From: Palsa-504 sp963742795
Lineage (GTDB): Bacteria; Actinomycetota; Actinomycetes; Streptosporangiales; Streptosporangiaceae
Direction of reading: 5' to 3'
NCBI GenBank assembly: GCA_963742795.1
Contig: CAVUNL010000002.1
Location: forward strand, 124,001 to 188,000
DNA: 64,000 nucleotides
Shown here: positions 1 to 7,784 of the stretch, one piece after another
Numbering within the stretch: the first letter of the stretch is position 1
Layout: the number at the start of each line of letters is the position of its first letter
Program-made: the position numbers and the translations under genes
Notes under the pieces: generated by a model
Told to the model about the DNA's origin: nothing
The model's input: only the letters and a program-made list of their open reading frames with translations
Database searches by the model: none

Positions 1-1
1 C

Positions 2-97
2 ACCGACCGGATGTCGGGCGCGATCGAGGCGGGCCTGCGGGTGCGGATCGCGCCGGAACTCATCATCAGGGCCAGTGCCGCGCCGCCGGGGCGCTGA
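2..97 (+). CDS. LacI-family transcriptional regulator, 3' end only
   Basis: Only the last 31 codons are in the window; the frame is open from base 2 and stops with TGA at 95-97. The tail contains VRIAPELIIRASAAPPGR, which resembles the usual LacI/GalR C-terminus (a strand followed by L-V-V-R-x-S-x-x-P). A LacI-type repressor directly upstream of araB, and a LacI-type palindrome at the araB start, fit local control of arabinose catabolism. Family is inferred from this short tail and position only; the DNA-binding domain lies outside the window. Confidence 0.5.
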   Translation, partial: TDRMSGAIEAGLRVRIAPELIIRASAAPPGR

Positions 98-250
98 CCC
101 GGCGGGCCGCTGACGGCACGGGCCGGGCCGCCGGCCAAACTGGTGGCGGCCGGCGCATCGTGGCCGCCAACGGCTGGCTGACCCCCCGCGATTGACCCGC
201 CGGGCGAGACGCAAGAATGCACCTGGATATACGTAGGATAAGGCGGACCG

Positions 251-1969
251 ATGGATGTTAGCGCTAACAAGGGTGACCCGGACGGCGCCCACGTGGTAGG
301 CGCCGTGCGGGGCGATGCCTATGTCGTGGGCGTCGACTTCGGCACGCTGTCTGCCCGCGCCCTGGTGGTGCGGGTCAGCGACGGCGCCGAGGCGGGCACG
401 GCCGTCCGTGAGTACGCGCACGGCGTGATCGACCGCGAGCTGCGCGGGCGGGAACTGCCGCCGGACTGGGCGCTGCAGGACCCCGGCGACTACGCCGAGG
501 CGCTGAGCGTGACCGTCCCGGCCGCGGTCAGGGACGCCGGGATCGACCCCGGCCAGGTGATCGGCGTGGCCACCGACTTCACCGCGTCCACGTGCATGCC
601 GGTGCTCGCCGCCGGGACGCCGCTCTGCCAGCTCCCGCACCTGACCGGGCGGCCGCACGCCTATCCCAAACTGTGGAAGCATCACGCCGCACAGCCGCAG
701 GCGGACCGGATCAACGCGGCGGCGCACGAGCGTCACGAGAAGTGGATCAACCGCTACGGCGGGAAGATCTCCTCGGAGTGGCAGTTCGCCAAGGCGCTCC
801 AGGTGCTCGACGAAGACCCCGAGATGTACCAGCTCGCCGACCGGTGGATCGAGGCCGCGGACTGGATCATCTGGCAGCTGTGCGGGACCGAGACTCGCAA
901 CGCGTGCACCGCCGGGTACAAGGGCATCTTCCAGGACGGGCAGTACCCGTCCCGGGACTACCTGGCCGCGCTCGACCCCCGCTTCGCCTCCTTCGCCGCG
1001 GACAAGCTGGCCCACCCGATCTCCCCGCTCGGCGGCCTGGCCGGCCGGCTGACCCCGGCCGCGGCCGCGCTGACCGGCCTGCCGGAGGGGATCGCGGTCG
1101 CGGTCGGCAACGTGGACGCGCACGTCACGCTGCCCGCGGCGGGCTCGTGCGCACCGGGCACGATGGTGGCCATCATGGGCACCTCGACCTGCCACGTGAT
1201 GAATGGCACCGAGCTGTCCGAGGTGCCGGGCATGTGCGGGGTGGTGGACGGCGGGATCGTCGCCGGGTTGTGGGGTTACGAGGCTGGGCAGAGCGGCGTC
1301 GGCGACATCTTCTCCTGGTTCACCAGGAACGGGGTGCCCGGCGAGTTCGCCGACCAGGCGCGGCGCCGCGGCGTGTCGCTGCCGCAGCTGCTCGACGAGC
1401 AGGCGGCCGCCCAACCGCCGGGGGCGCACGGGCTGATCGCGCTGGACTGGGAGAACGGGAACCGCTCGGTGCTGGTGGACGCCGGCCTGTCCGGCGCCAT
1501 CGTGGGCCTGACCCTGGCCACCACGGCCCCGGAGATCTACCGCGCGCTGCTGGAGGCCACGGCGTTCGGCACCCGGCTGATCGTTGAAACGTTCAATGCC
1601 TCGGCCGTGCCCGTCACCGAGTTCGTGGTGGCCGGCGGGCTGATCAAGAGCGCCCCGCTGATGCAGATCTACGCGGACGTCCTTTGCCGCCCGCTCAGCG
1701 TGATCGGATCCGACCAGGGGCCGGCGCTCGGCGCTGCTATCCATGCGGCGGTGGCCGCGGGCGCCTACCCGGACGTGCCCGCCGCATCCAGCGCCATGGG
1801 CCGGGTCAACCGGGACGTCTACCGGCCCGACGAAGCCCGCGCCGAGGTCTACGACCAGCTGTACGCCGAGTACGTGCGGCTGCACGACTACTTCGGGCGC
1901 GGCGCGAACGAGGTCATGTACCGGCTGCGGGCCCTCCGCGACCGCGCGCTGGAAGGCGGCTCGCGATGA
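251..1969 (+). CDS. araB: Ribulokinase (FGGY family)
   Basis: Phosphorylates L-ribulose to L-ribulose 5-phosphate in L-arabinose breakdown. The 572-residue product has the FGGY-kinase N-terminal phosphate loop VGVDFGTLSARALVV (about residues 26-40) and the C-terminal glycine-rich segment VVAGGLIKSAPLM (about 460-475); length matches AraB (about 560). ATG 251 has AAGG at 240-243, seven bases upstream, which supports this start, although codons 2-7 also form an operator palindrome and the conserved domain begins only near residue 24. It overlaps araD by ATGA, so araB-araD-araA is one operon. FGGY kinases vary in sugar choice, but the araD and araA neighbours make ribulokinase secure. Confidence 0.93.
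   Translation: MDVSANKGDPDGAHVVGAVRGDAYVVGVDFGTLSARALVVRVSDGAEAGTAVREYAHGVIDRELRGRELPPDWALQDPGDYAEALSVTVPAAVRDAGIDPGQVIGVATDFTASTCMPVLAAGTPLCQLPHLTGRPHAYPKLWKHHAAQPQADRINAAAHERHEKWINRYGGKISSEWQFAKALQVLDEDPEMYQLADRWIEAADWIIWQLCGTETRNACTAGYKGIFQDGQYPSRDYLAALDPRFASFAADKLAHPISPLGGLAGRLTPAAAALTGLPEGIAVAVGNVDAHVTLPAAGSCAPGTMVAIMGTSTCHVMNGTELSEVPGMCGVVDGGIVAGLWGYEAGQSGVGDIFSWFTRNGVPGEFADQARRRGVSLPQLLDEQAAAQPPGAHGLIALDWENGNRSVLVDAGLSGAIVGLTLATTAPEIYRALLEATAFGTRLIVETFNASAVPVTEFVVAGGLIKSAPLMQIYADVLCRPLSVIGSDQGPALGAAIHAAVAAGAYPDVPAASSAMGRVNRDVYRPDEARAEVYDQLYAEYVRLHDYFGRGANEVMYRLRALRDRALEGGSR
256..269. promoter_or_regulatory. LacI-family operator overlapping the araB start
   Basis: TGTTAGCGCTAACA is a perfect 14-bp palindrome with the central C-G step typical of LacI/GalR operators. 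It lies three bases downstream of the araB ATG, in codons 2 to 7, so a bound repressor would block elongation or early transcription. The likely partner is the LacI-type protein whose end is at 2-97. Confidence 0.65.
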
Positions 1970-2649
1970 CTCCCGAGGCTTTGGAGGCTCTGGGGATCAG
2001 GGAGCTGCGGGAGACCGTGTGCGCGCTGCACGCCGAGCTGGTCCGCAGCGGGCTGGTCGCCTGGACGTCAGGCAACGTGTCGGCTCGCGTTCCGGGTTCG
2101 GCGGAGCTGATGGTGATCAAGCCGAGTGGCGTCTCCTACGACGACCTGACCCCGGACTCGATGGTGGTCTGCGACCTGGACGGCCAGCCGGTCTCGCCGG
2201 GCTCGCTGAGCCCGTCCAGCGACGCCGCCACGCACGCCTACATCTACCGGCACATGCCGGGGGTCGGCGGGGTGGTGCACACCCACTCCACCTACGCGAC
2301 CGCGTGGGCGGCGCGGGGCGAGGCCATCCCGTGCGTGATCACCGCGATGGCCGACGAGTTCGGCGGCGAGATCCCGGTCGGCCCGTTCGCCCTGATCGGC
2401 AGCGACGAGATCGGCCGGGGGGTGGTGGCCACGCTGACCGGGCACCGCTCGCCCGCCGTGCTGATGCGCAGCCACGGCGTGTTCACCATCGGCGGTACCG
2501 CGCGGGACGCGGTCAAGGCCGCCGTGATGTGCGAGGACGCGGCGCGGACGGTGCACCTGGCCCGCGCCTACGGCGAGCCGGCGCCGCTGCCCGCGGACCA
2601 GGTGGACGCGCTGTACGCCCGCTACCAGAACCACTATGGCCAGCGTTGA
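1966..2649 (+). CDS. araD: L-ribulose-5-phosphate 4-epimerase
   Basis: Converts L-ribulose 5-phosphate to D-xylulose 5-phosphate, feeding the pentose phosphate pathway. The 227-residue class II aldolase-type protein shows TSGNVSARVPG (phosphate-binding loop, about 30-40), the zinc-ligand pair VVHTHSTYATAW (about 103-114) and the third zinc histidine in LMRSHGVFTIGG (about 166-177). Length matches AraD (231 in E. coli). The ATG overlaps the araB stop (ATGA), implying translational coupling. Fuculose aldolase is a relative, but the araB and araA neighbours settle the assignment. Confidence 0.92.
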   Translation: MTPEALEALGIRELRETVCALHAELVRSGLVAWTSGNVSARVPGSAELMVIKPSGVSYDDLTPDSMVVCDLDGQPVSPGSLSPSSDAATHAYIYRHMPGVGGVVHTHSTYATAWAARGEAIPCVITAMADEFGGEIPVGPFALIGSDEIGRGVVATLTGHRSPAVLMRSHGVFTIGGTARDAVKAAVMCEDAARTVHLARAYGEPAPLPADQVDALYARYQNHYGQR

Positions 2650-2669
2650 CCGCAGATAAAGGAGAAGTC

Positions 2670-4076
2670 ATGACTGCTTGGGTGGGGCGCAAGCCGCGCA
2701 TCGGAATTCTCGGGATCATGCAGGACCTGTACGACGACATGATTCCCGGCATCGCGCAGCGGCAGGAGGGCTATGCCGCCGAGCTCGCCGCGCACCTGTC
2801 TGACGTCGCGGAATTCACCCCGAGCAAGGCAATCAAGTACCGGGAGGACGCCGAACGCGCCATGCGCGAGTTCGAGAACGCGGACCTGGACGGCGTGCTG
2901 GTGGTGATGCTTACCTACGGCCCGGCCATGCGGGTGGCGCGGCTGCTAGCCGAGTCCAGGCTGCCGGTGTGCCTGGCCAACATCCAGCCGGAACCCAACG
3001 TGACGCCGGCCTGGGACATGGCGGACATGACCTACAACCAGGGCGTACACGGCGCGCAGGACACGGCCAACGCCATGGTCCGGGCCGGGAAGCGCTTCGC
3101 GGTGCTGACCGACGACTGGAGGAGCGCCATGTTCCGCGAGGACGTGGGCCGCTGGGCGCGGGCGGCGGCCGCGGCCACCGCGTGGAAGCGGCTCAAGGTG
3201 GCGATCTTCGGCTACGCGATGAACGAGATGGGCGACATCCGGGTGGATGAGTCGGCGCTGATCCGGACGCTGGGCCCGGACATCATCGCGGTCGCGCAGG
3301 GCGACCTGTACCGGGGCATGCAGGAGGCTCCGGCCGATGCGGTCGCCGAGGTCATCGGGTTCGAAGACAGGAACTTCGATATCGACCCGCGGCTGTCGGT
3401 GACCGAGCGCACGGACCACGCGCGGATGCAGGTGGCGATCGAGAACATACTGAACGAACGCGGGTTCGGCGCGTACACGGCCCACTTCGACGCGATCGGG
3501 GAGGACGGCCGGTTCAGCCGGCTGCCCCTGGCCGCGGCCTCATCCCTGATGGCCAAGGGCTTCGGGTACGCCGCCGAGGGCGACGTGCTCACCGCCTGCC
3601 TGGTCTACGCCGGGCACGCCCTGATCGGCGACGCGCACTTCACCGAGATGTACGCGATGGACTTCCCGTCGGACTCGGTGCTGATGAGCCACATGGGCGA
3701 GGGCAACTGGAAGATCGCGCGCAGCGACCGGCCGGTCAAGCTGATCAAGCGGCCGCTGGGCATCGGGCGGCTGGCCGACCCGCCCACGTTCCTGTTCCAG
3801 TACCAGCCCGGTCCGGCCACCCTGGCCACGCTGGTCTCGCTGGAGGGCGAGCGGTTCCGGCTGGTGGTCGCGGAGGGCCAGAACCTGGACAGCCGGGAGC
3901 TGCCGGCCCTGGAGATGCCGTACGGGCAGTTCCGGCCCGCCTCCGGGCTGCGCAGGTGCCTCAACGGGTGGCTGACGGCCGGCGGGCCGCATCACGAGGT
4001 GATGAACCTGGGCCACCACGCGGCTGACTGGAAGGTGTTCTGCCAGCTGACCGGGATCGAGTTCGTCCAGGTGTAG
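2670..4076 (+). CDS. araA: L-arabinose isomerase
   Basis: Isomerises L-arabinose to L-ribulose, the first step of the pathway encoded here. The 468-residue protein belongs to the L-fucose/L-arabinose isomerase fold. Four candidate metal ligands are in place: Glu in GYAAEGD, Glu in FTEMYAMDF, His in SHMGEGN and His in NLGHHAADW. The start ATG has AAAGGAG at 2658-2664, five bases upstream, and lies 20 bp after araD. The sequence is shorter than E. coli AraA (500) and looks like the divergent actinobacterial AraA branch. No sugar transporter genes are in the window. Confidence 0.9.
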   Translation: MTAWVGRKPRIGILGIMQDLYDDMIPGIAQRQEGYAAELAAHLSDVAEFTPSKAIKYREDAERAMREFENADLDGVLVVMLTYGPAMRVARLLAESRLPVCLANIQPEPNVTPAWDMADMTYNQGVHGAQDTANAMVRAGKRFAVLTDDWRSAMFREDVGRWARAAAAATAWKRLKVAIFGYAMNEMGDIRVDESALIRTLGPDIIAVAQGDLYRGMQEAPADAVAEVIGFEDRNFDIDPRLSVTERTDHARMQVAIENILNERGFGAYTAHFDAIGEDGRFSRLPLAAASSLMAKGFGYAAEGDVLTACLVYAGHALIGDAHFTEMYAMDFPSDSVLMSHMGEGNWKIARSDRPVKLIKRPLGIGRLADPPTFLFQYQPGPATLATLVSLEGERFRLVVAEGQNLDSRELPALEMPYGQFRPASGLRRCLNGWLTAGGPHHEVMNLGHHAADWKVFCQLTGIEFVQV

Positions 4077-4094
4077 GGCGAGCCGAGGGGTGAA

Positions 4095-4365
4095 TGAAAC
4101 CCGGGTTTCACTGCGCTAGGGCACAATGCCGCCTAGCTAACGACGTGATTGCCGCAACCATGCCGGCAGGACGACATAGTTGCCGCAACCATGCCGTTCG
4201 GCTTTCCGCTCACGGGTCACACGAGTAACACCAGTCCCTAAAACATCCAGAACCTGTGCGGTGGCCCCGCTTCGGAACGAGCCAGATCCCGGCAGGCTCT
4301 GAGCAGAGGACGTTCTGTCCAAGCTAAGCGGCATTGCGCTAGGGCAGAGTGAAACCCGGGTTTCA
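4095..4365. repeat. Pair of 16-bp palindromes (TGAAACCCGGGTTTCA), split by an insertion
   Basis: TGAAACCCGGGTTTCA occurs at 4095-4110 and 4350-4365. The same pair, only 16 bp apart, occurs inside hpnE at 18519-18566. In both places the second palindrome is followed by TCTC, and the spacer is related (CTTCGTTAGAGCCAAG in hpnE; CTGCGCTAGGGCA here). The pair is therefore a dispersed REP-like unit, and this copy has been opened by extra DNA. The 4077-4644 gap holds no convincing gene. Confidence 0.8.
4124..4334. mobile_element. MITE-like insertion, about 211 bp
   Basis: The segment is flanked by an exact 12-bp direct repeat TGCGCTAGGGCA (4112-4123 and 4335-4346), as expected for a target-site duplication. 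Its ends form inverted repeats: AATGCCGCCTAGCT at 4125-4138 against the complement of AGCTAAGCGGCATT at 4322-4335, 13 of 14 matching. It carries no transposase. Inside is a 17-bp direct repeat TTGCCGCAACCATGCCG at 4149-4165 and 4180-4196. It sits within a palindrome pair whose uninterrupted form is seen at 18519-18566. The transposase that would move it is unknown. Confidence 0.6.
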
Positions 4366-4644
4366 TCTCATTTGAGGGGCTGGCGGCGGCGGCGGGGAGC
4401 GGGGGCGGGGGCGGCCGGTCGGGCGGCTGGACCGGAACGTGTTCAGCGGGTTCGTGGAGCACCTGGGGCGGTGCATCTGTGGCCTCCTGGCCCCGGTAGG
4501 CGGGCCCGCTCTGCCAGCATCCGGCCTGCCCGTCGGCTGACCATCTAAGCCACGGTGAACATCCGTGTGGGTGTGGGAGTTAGGTGCGGGCAACCTTACG
4601 CCTGAGGTCCTCGTATTCCCCTGATGAGAGGACGGAGGCCACAG

Positions 4645-5160
4645 GTGCACTACGACGAGCGGAGGCGGGCCCTGGAGCGGTTCGTCGCCGAGCGCGGTGA
4701 TCGGCTACTGCGTACGGCGGCGCTGCTGGCGGGGAGCCGGGCCGACGGGGAGGACCTGCTGCAGTCGGCGCTGGAGCGGCTGCTGAGGCATTGGCCGCAG
4801 ATGGATCGCGACCCGGAGAATTACGTTCGCCGCATCCTGTACAACCTGGCCGCCGACGGGTGGCGCCGCCAGCGGGTGTGGCAACGGCACGCGGCGTTGT
4901 TCGATCCTGCCCCGTCCGTTGACCCGGCCACCGCGGTTGATCTTCGTGATGCGGTGGTCCGGGTGCTGGTGCGGCTTCCGCCCCGCCAGCGGGCTGTCCT
5001 GGTACTGCGTTACTTCGAGCAGTTGAGCGAGGCGGAAACGGCGGAAGCCCTCGGCTGCTCGGTGGGCACGGTGAAGTCGACGGCCGCACGCGGGCTGATC
5101 CGGCTACGGGAAATGACTGCTTCCGCGCAAGGCGCCGAAGCGACGGCGGCAAAGGAGTGA
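4645..5160 (+). CDS. SigE-family ECF RNA polymerase sigma factor
   Basis: A 171-residue sigma-70-type factor that would direct RNA polymerase to a small stress or envelope regulon. Region 2 is near residues 5-75 (FVAERGDRLLRTAALL, then ENYVRRILYNLAAD); region 4 is near 110-155 (LPPRQRAVLVLRYFEQLSE with the helix-turn-helix ALGCSVGTVKSTAARGL). I prefer GTG 4645 because GGAGG at 4634-4638 lies six bases upstream; an in-frame ATG at 4624 lacks a good site. The downstream gene begins just after its stop and is probably the membrane partner. Target promoters cannot be read here. Confidence 0.88.
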   Translation: MHYDERRRALERFVAERGDRLLRTAALLAGSRADGEDLLQSALERLLRHWPQMDRDPENYVRRILYNLAADGWRRQRVWQRHAALFDPAPSVDPATAVDLRDAVVRVLVRLPPRQRAVLVLRYFEQLSEAETAEALGCSVGTVKSTAARGLIRLREMTASAQGAEATAAKE

Positions 5161-5162
5161 TC

Positions 5163-6056
5163 ATGAGTTCAGACCTCGAGGAACTGGCTCGCGAGGGAAT
5201 GCGGCAGTTCACCGCGGCCATGCAGGTCTCACCGGACCTGGCCGCTAGAACATTCGAGCGGTACCGGCAGCGGCGGCGGCGGAACGTCCTGCGCGCAGGC
5301 CTGACCCTGGCCGCCGCCGGAGCAGTGACCGCGGCTGCGGTCGTTACGGCGGTCGCGCACGGACCGGCCGCTAAGGCCACGCCCGTTGCGGCGCCCGCGC
5401 TGCGAGCCCGCCTGCTCGCGGCCATCGACACCGTCAGCGGCGACATCCTGTACACGCCCGCACCGGGCCAGCCGCTGCACGGGGGGCAGTACCCGGCGTA
5501 TCCCCAGCCTGGCCAGGAGGTCCAGGTCCGTGTCGGCCCGGCCGTAGGCTCGGACGGAAAGGTGTACAAAGACGGGGAGTACTCCTTCACGTGGCCCTCC
5601 GAGAGCGCCGTGCAGGACTACATCGATCACTACACCGCCGACCTCGACCAGGGCGGGCTGCAGCTGTCCGGGACGGCCATGTGGGTCAATCACTTCCAGC
5701 ACGTGTGGAGGGCTTGCCCTTCGACATTCGTCCTCGGCTTCACCCTCGATGCGGCCGGTATCCGCACCGAGGTCGCCAGCGGCCAGTTCACGGTCATCGG
5801 TCGGACCGAACTGTCCGGGCAGCAGGCCATCGAGCTGAAGATCGACGTGCCGGCCAACAACGAGGCCCCGCCTCATGTGACAGCGGAACTCATGTGGGTG
5901 AACGCCACGACCTACCTGCCGATGCGGGGGTCGCAGCGTATGTCCGACGGACAGCAGAGCGTCTGGGATTACGTCTTCCTCCCGCCCACGCCCGAGAACC
6001 TGGCGAAACTGCGCCCCGAAATCCCGGCCGGCTACACCCGAGCAGCATGCGCCTAG
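5163..6056 (+). CDS. Membrane-anchored protein, probable partner of the sigma factor
   Basis: The 297-residue product has a cytoplasmic N-terminus of about 42 residues with a basic RQRRRRN patch, one transmembrane segment (about 43-66, rich in Leu/Ala/Val) and a large extracytoplasmic C-terminal domain with two cysteines (RACPSTF and the terminal AACA). The start at ATG 5163 is supported by AAAGGAG at 5151-5157. It follows the sigma gene with no gap. No zinc anti-sigma HxxxCxxC motif is visible, so the anti-sigma role is inferred from position and topology. The C-terminal domain is not recognised. Confidence 0.8.
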   Translation: MSSDLEELAREGMRQFTAAMQVSPDLAARTFERYRQRRRRNVLRAGLTLAAAGAVTAAAVVTAVAHGPAAKATPVAAPALRARLLAAIDTVSGDILYTPAPGQPLHGGQYPAYPQPGQEVQVRVGPAVGSDGKVYKDGEYSFTWPSESAVQDYIDHYTADLDQGGLQLSGTAMWVNHFQHVWRACPSTFVLGFTLDAAGIRTEVASGQFTVIGRTELSGQQAIELKIDVPANNEAPPHVTAELMWVNATTYLPMRGSQRMSDGQQSVWDYVFLPPTPENLAKLRPEIPAGYTRAACA

Positions 6057-6092
6057 CGATCCTTGGTCGCTAGCGACCAAGGATCGCTAGGC
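6051..6092. terminator. 42-bp perfect palindrome at the stop codon
   Basis: Bases 6051-6071 and 6072-6092 are exact reverse complements with no spacer, centred on GGTCGCTAGCGACC. The repeat includes the stop codon of the preceding gene (6054-6056). RNA from it would fold into a very stable hairpin and the DNA could form a cruciform. No T-run follows, so intrinsic termination is possible but not proven. The next gene (6186-7448) converges on it. Confidence 0.6.
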
Positions 6093-6185
6093 AACTGGCC
6101 CGAAACGAAGACGACGCACTTCCCGCTTCCGAGCTAGTCAAATGCCCGGGCGCGGCCGGGCAGCGGGCACCTTCCGCACGTTGCT

Positions 6186-7448
6186 TCAGGCCAGCCAGAG
6201 GGCGCTAACCGGGACCGCGCGCAGGCGAGGCCCGAAGGGAAGGGTCTGGGTCCCGGTGTAGAAGACAAGGCCGGCGATGAAGTCATCACCGGTTCGTTCG
6301 GCCAGATGACGCAGGCCGCGGAAGTCTCCCGCAGCGACCGTCGAGGAGGCCTTGATCTCGATCCCGACGACGTGTCCCTGACGGTTCTCCAGGACCGCGT
6401 CGACCTCAACCTTGTCCTTGGTGCGGTAATGGAACAGCTCGGCGCGCTGCCTGGCCCAGGTCAGCTGCCTGGCCAGCTCCATCAGCACGAAGCCTTCCAG
6501 CAGGGGGCCGAACGGCCCGCCGGGCCGCAGCAGGCTCCGCGCATCCGCGCCCAGCAGGTTGGCCGCGATCCCCGAGTCGACGAAGGCCAGCTTGGGTGTC
6601 CCCACGGCACGTGCGCTGACGTTCCGCGACCAGGCCGGGATCCGCTTGATCAGGAAGACCTCTTCCAGCAGGGCCACGTACCGGTGGACGGTGCTGGCCG
6701 GGAGCCCGGCTTCGCTGCCTACCGCGTTGACGACCAGCAGCTCGCCGGAACGGCCCGCCAGCAAGCGGATCAGGGCCCGCATCTCGGTGGTGCGTTCGAT
6801 GTCGGACAGCTGGCTGACGTCGCGCGCGACGAGATCGGCGAGGTAGGAGTCGAAGAAACGCTCGCGACGGCGCGGGTTCGTCCTGGCCACCGCCTCCGGA
6901 AATCCCCCGCGGACGATGCGCTCGGCGTACTCCTGCCGGGTCACTGCGGATTCGTGGGTCAGCGCGTCCCCCCGGTCGAAGACGACATCGATGAACCGGT
7001 CCGCGGTGCCGTCGAGCTCGCCCTGGGCCAGGGGCCACAGCTCGATCGTCTCGGTCCGGCCGGGCAGCGTATCCGGCAGGCTGCGTAGGCCCAGCAGGCG
7101 AGCGGAACCGGTAAGCAGATACCGGCCGGGTCTGGGGTCGGCATCGACCTGCTCCTTGATCGCGAGCAGGAGATCGGGGACCCGCTGGATCTCGTCGATC
7201 ACCATGAGCTCGGCGGAATCGACGAACCCGACGGGGTCGGCGATCGCCGCCTGGCGGGTGATGGCGTTATCCAGATTCCGCCACTGCGCGTCCCGGCCCT
7301 TGGCCACCACGCCGACCAGGGTGCTCTTCCCGGACTGCCGGGCCCCGTTGACGAGCACGACTCGGGTGTCAGCCAGCGCCTCGGTTACGGACACTTCGGC
7401 ATGCCGGGGTAGCAGCTTGCCCAGGGGGGGTGGATTAATGCGTACCAC
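6186..7448 (-). CDS. ATP-binding protein, AAA_14/DUF4143 family
   Basis: A 420-residue AAA-type ATPase. Walker A is GARQSGKST (about 35-43) and Walker B is ELMVIDEIQR (about 80-89), followed by LLTGSARLL, a sensor-like strand. The C-terminal half holds the DUF4143 region (HYRTKDKVEVDAVLENRQG, then VGIEIKASS), which resembles a PD-(D/E)xK nuclease core with E-V-D and E-I-K residues. The cellular role of the family is poorly defined. It stands alone between the convergent sigma operon and the 23-bp repeat array, an arrangement typical of genes acquired singly. Confidence 0.88.
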   Translation of the reverse strand: MVRINPPPLGKLLPRHAEVSVTEALADTRVVLVNGARQSGKSTLVGVVAKGRDAQWRNLDNAITRQAAIADPVGFVDSAELMVIDEIQRVPDLLLAIKEQVDADPRPGRYLLTGSARLLGLRSLPDTLPGRTETIELWPLAQGELDGTADRFIDVVFDRGDALTHESAVTRQEYAERIVRGGFPEAVARTNPRRRERFFDSYLADLVARDVSQLSDIERTTEMRALIRLLAGRSGELLVVNAVGSEAGLPASTVHRYVALLEEVFLIKRIPAWSRNVSARAVGTPKLAFVDSGIAANLLGADARSLLRPGGPFGPLLEGFVLMELARQLTWARQRAELFHYRTKDKVEVDAVLENRQGHVVGIEIKASSTVAAGDFRGLRHLAERTGDDFIAGLVFYTGTQTLPFGPRLRAVPVSALWLA

Positions 7449-7485
7449 CTGATCAGAGTGCCATATATGCCTGCCGTGGACCAGT

Positions 7486-7623
7486 TTAACGGCCGTGTCC
7501 GTGGCACGATGGCCGCCATAGTTGTGGTGTTCTGGTCGCTATGTTCGTGGTGTTCTGGTCGCTAATCTCGCGGGACGCTGGTCGCTGCCGCCGTGGGAGA
7601 CAGGTCGCTCATCGCCGGGCCGG
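7486..7623. repeat. Degenerate 23-bp tandem repeat array, 5-6 units
   Basis: CTGGTCGCT begins at 7532, 7555 and 7578, and CAGGTCGCT at 7601, exactly 23 bp apart. The units starting at 7509 and 7486 match in their second half (GTTGTGGTGTT at 7521-7531 against GTTCGTGGTGTT; GTGTCCGTGGCACG). The array fills much of the 336-bp gap between the ATPase and RIO kinase genes, which are divergent. The period is not a multiple of three, so it is not coding. It could be a regulatory or origin-like iteron array or simple slippage. Confidence 0.7.
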
Positions 7624-7784
7624 CCGCCGGAAATCCGGTTGCACGGGACAAGGTCCGTATGACAGCCTGCAGCCGTCCGGGCCGAAGCTGCCCGGCTGAG
7701 CGGAAGGGAGACGCCAGATGTATACGCCCGTCGTGGGCGCGTTGCCGCCTGCCCTGTCCGATGCTCAGCTGAGGAGCACCACCC

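Noticed and set aside
4137..4650. Small minus-strand frames in the gap after araA
   Set aside because: They lie across the MITE-like insertion and palindromes, have no ribosome binding sites and no recognisable features.
7486..7623. CRISPR array
   Set aside because: The 23-bp units follow directly on each other and decay gradually; there are no constant repeats separated by unique spacers and no cas genes.
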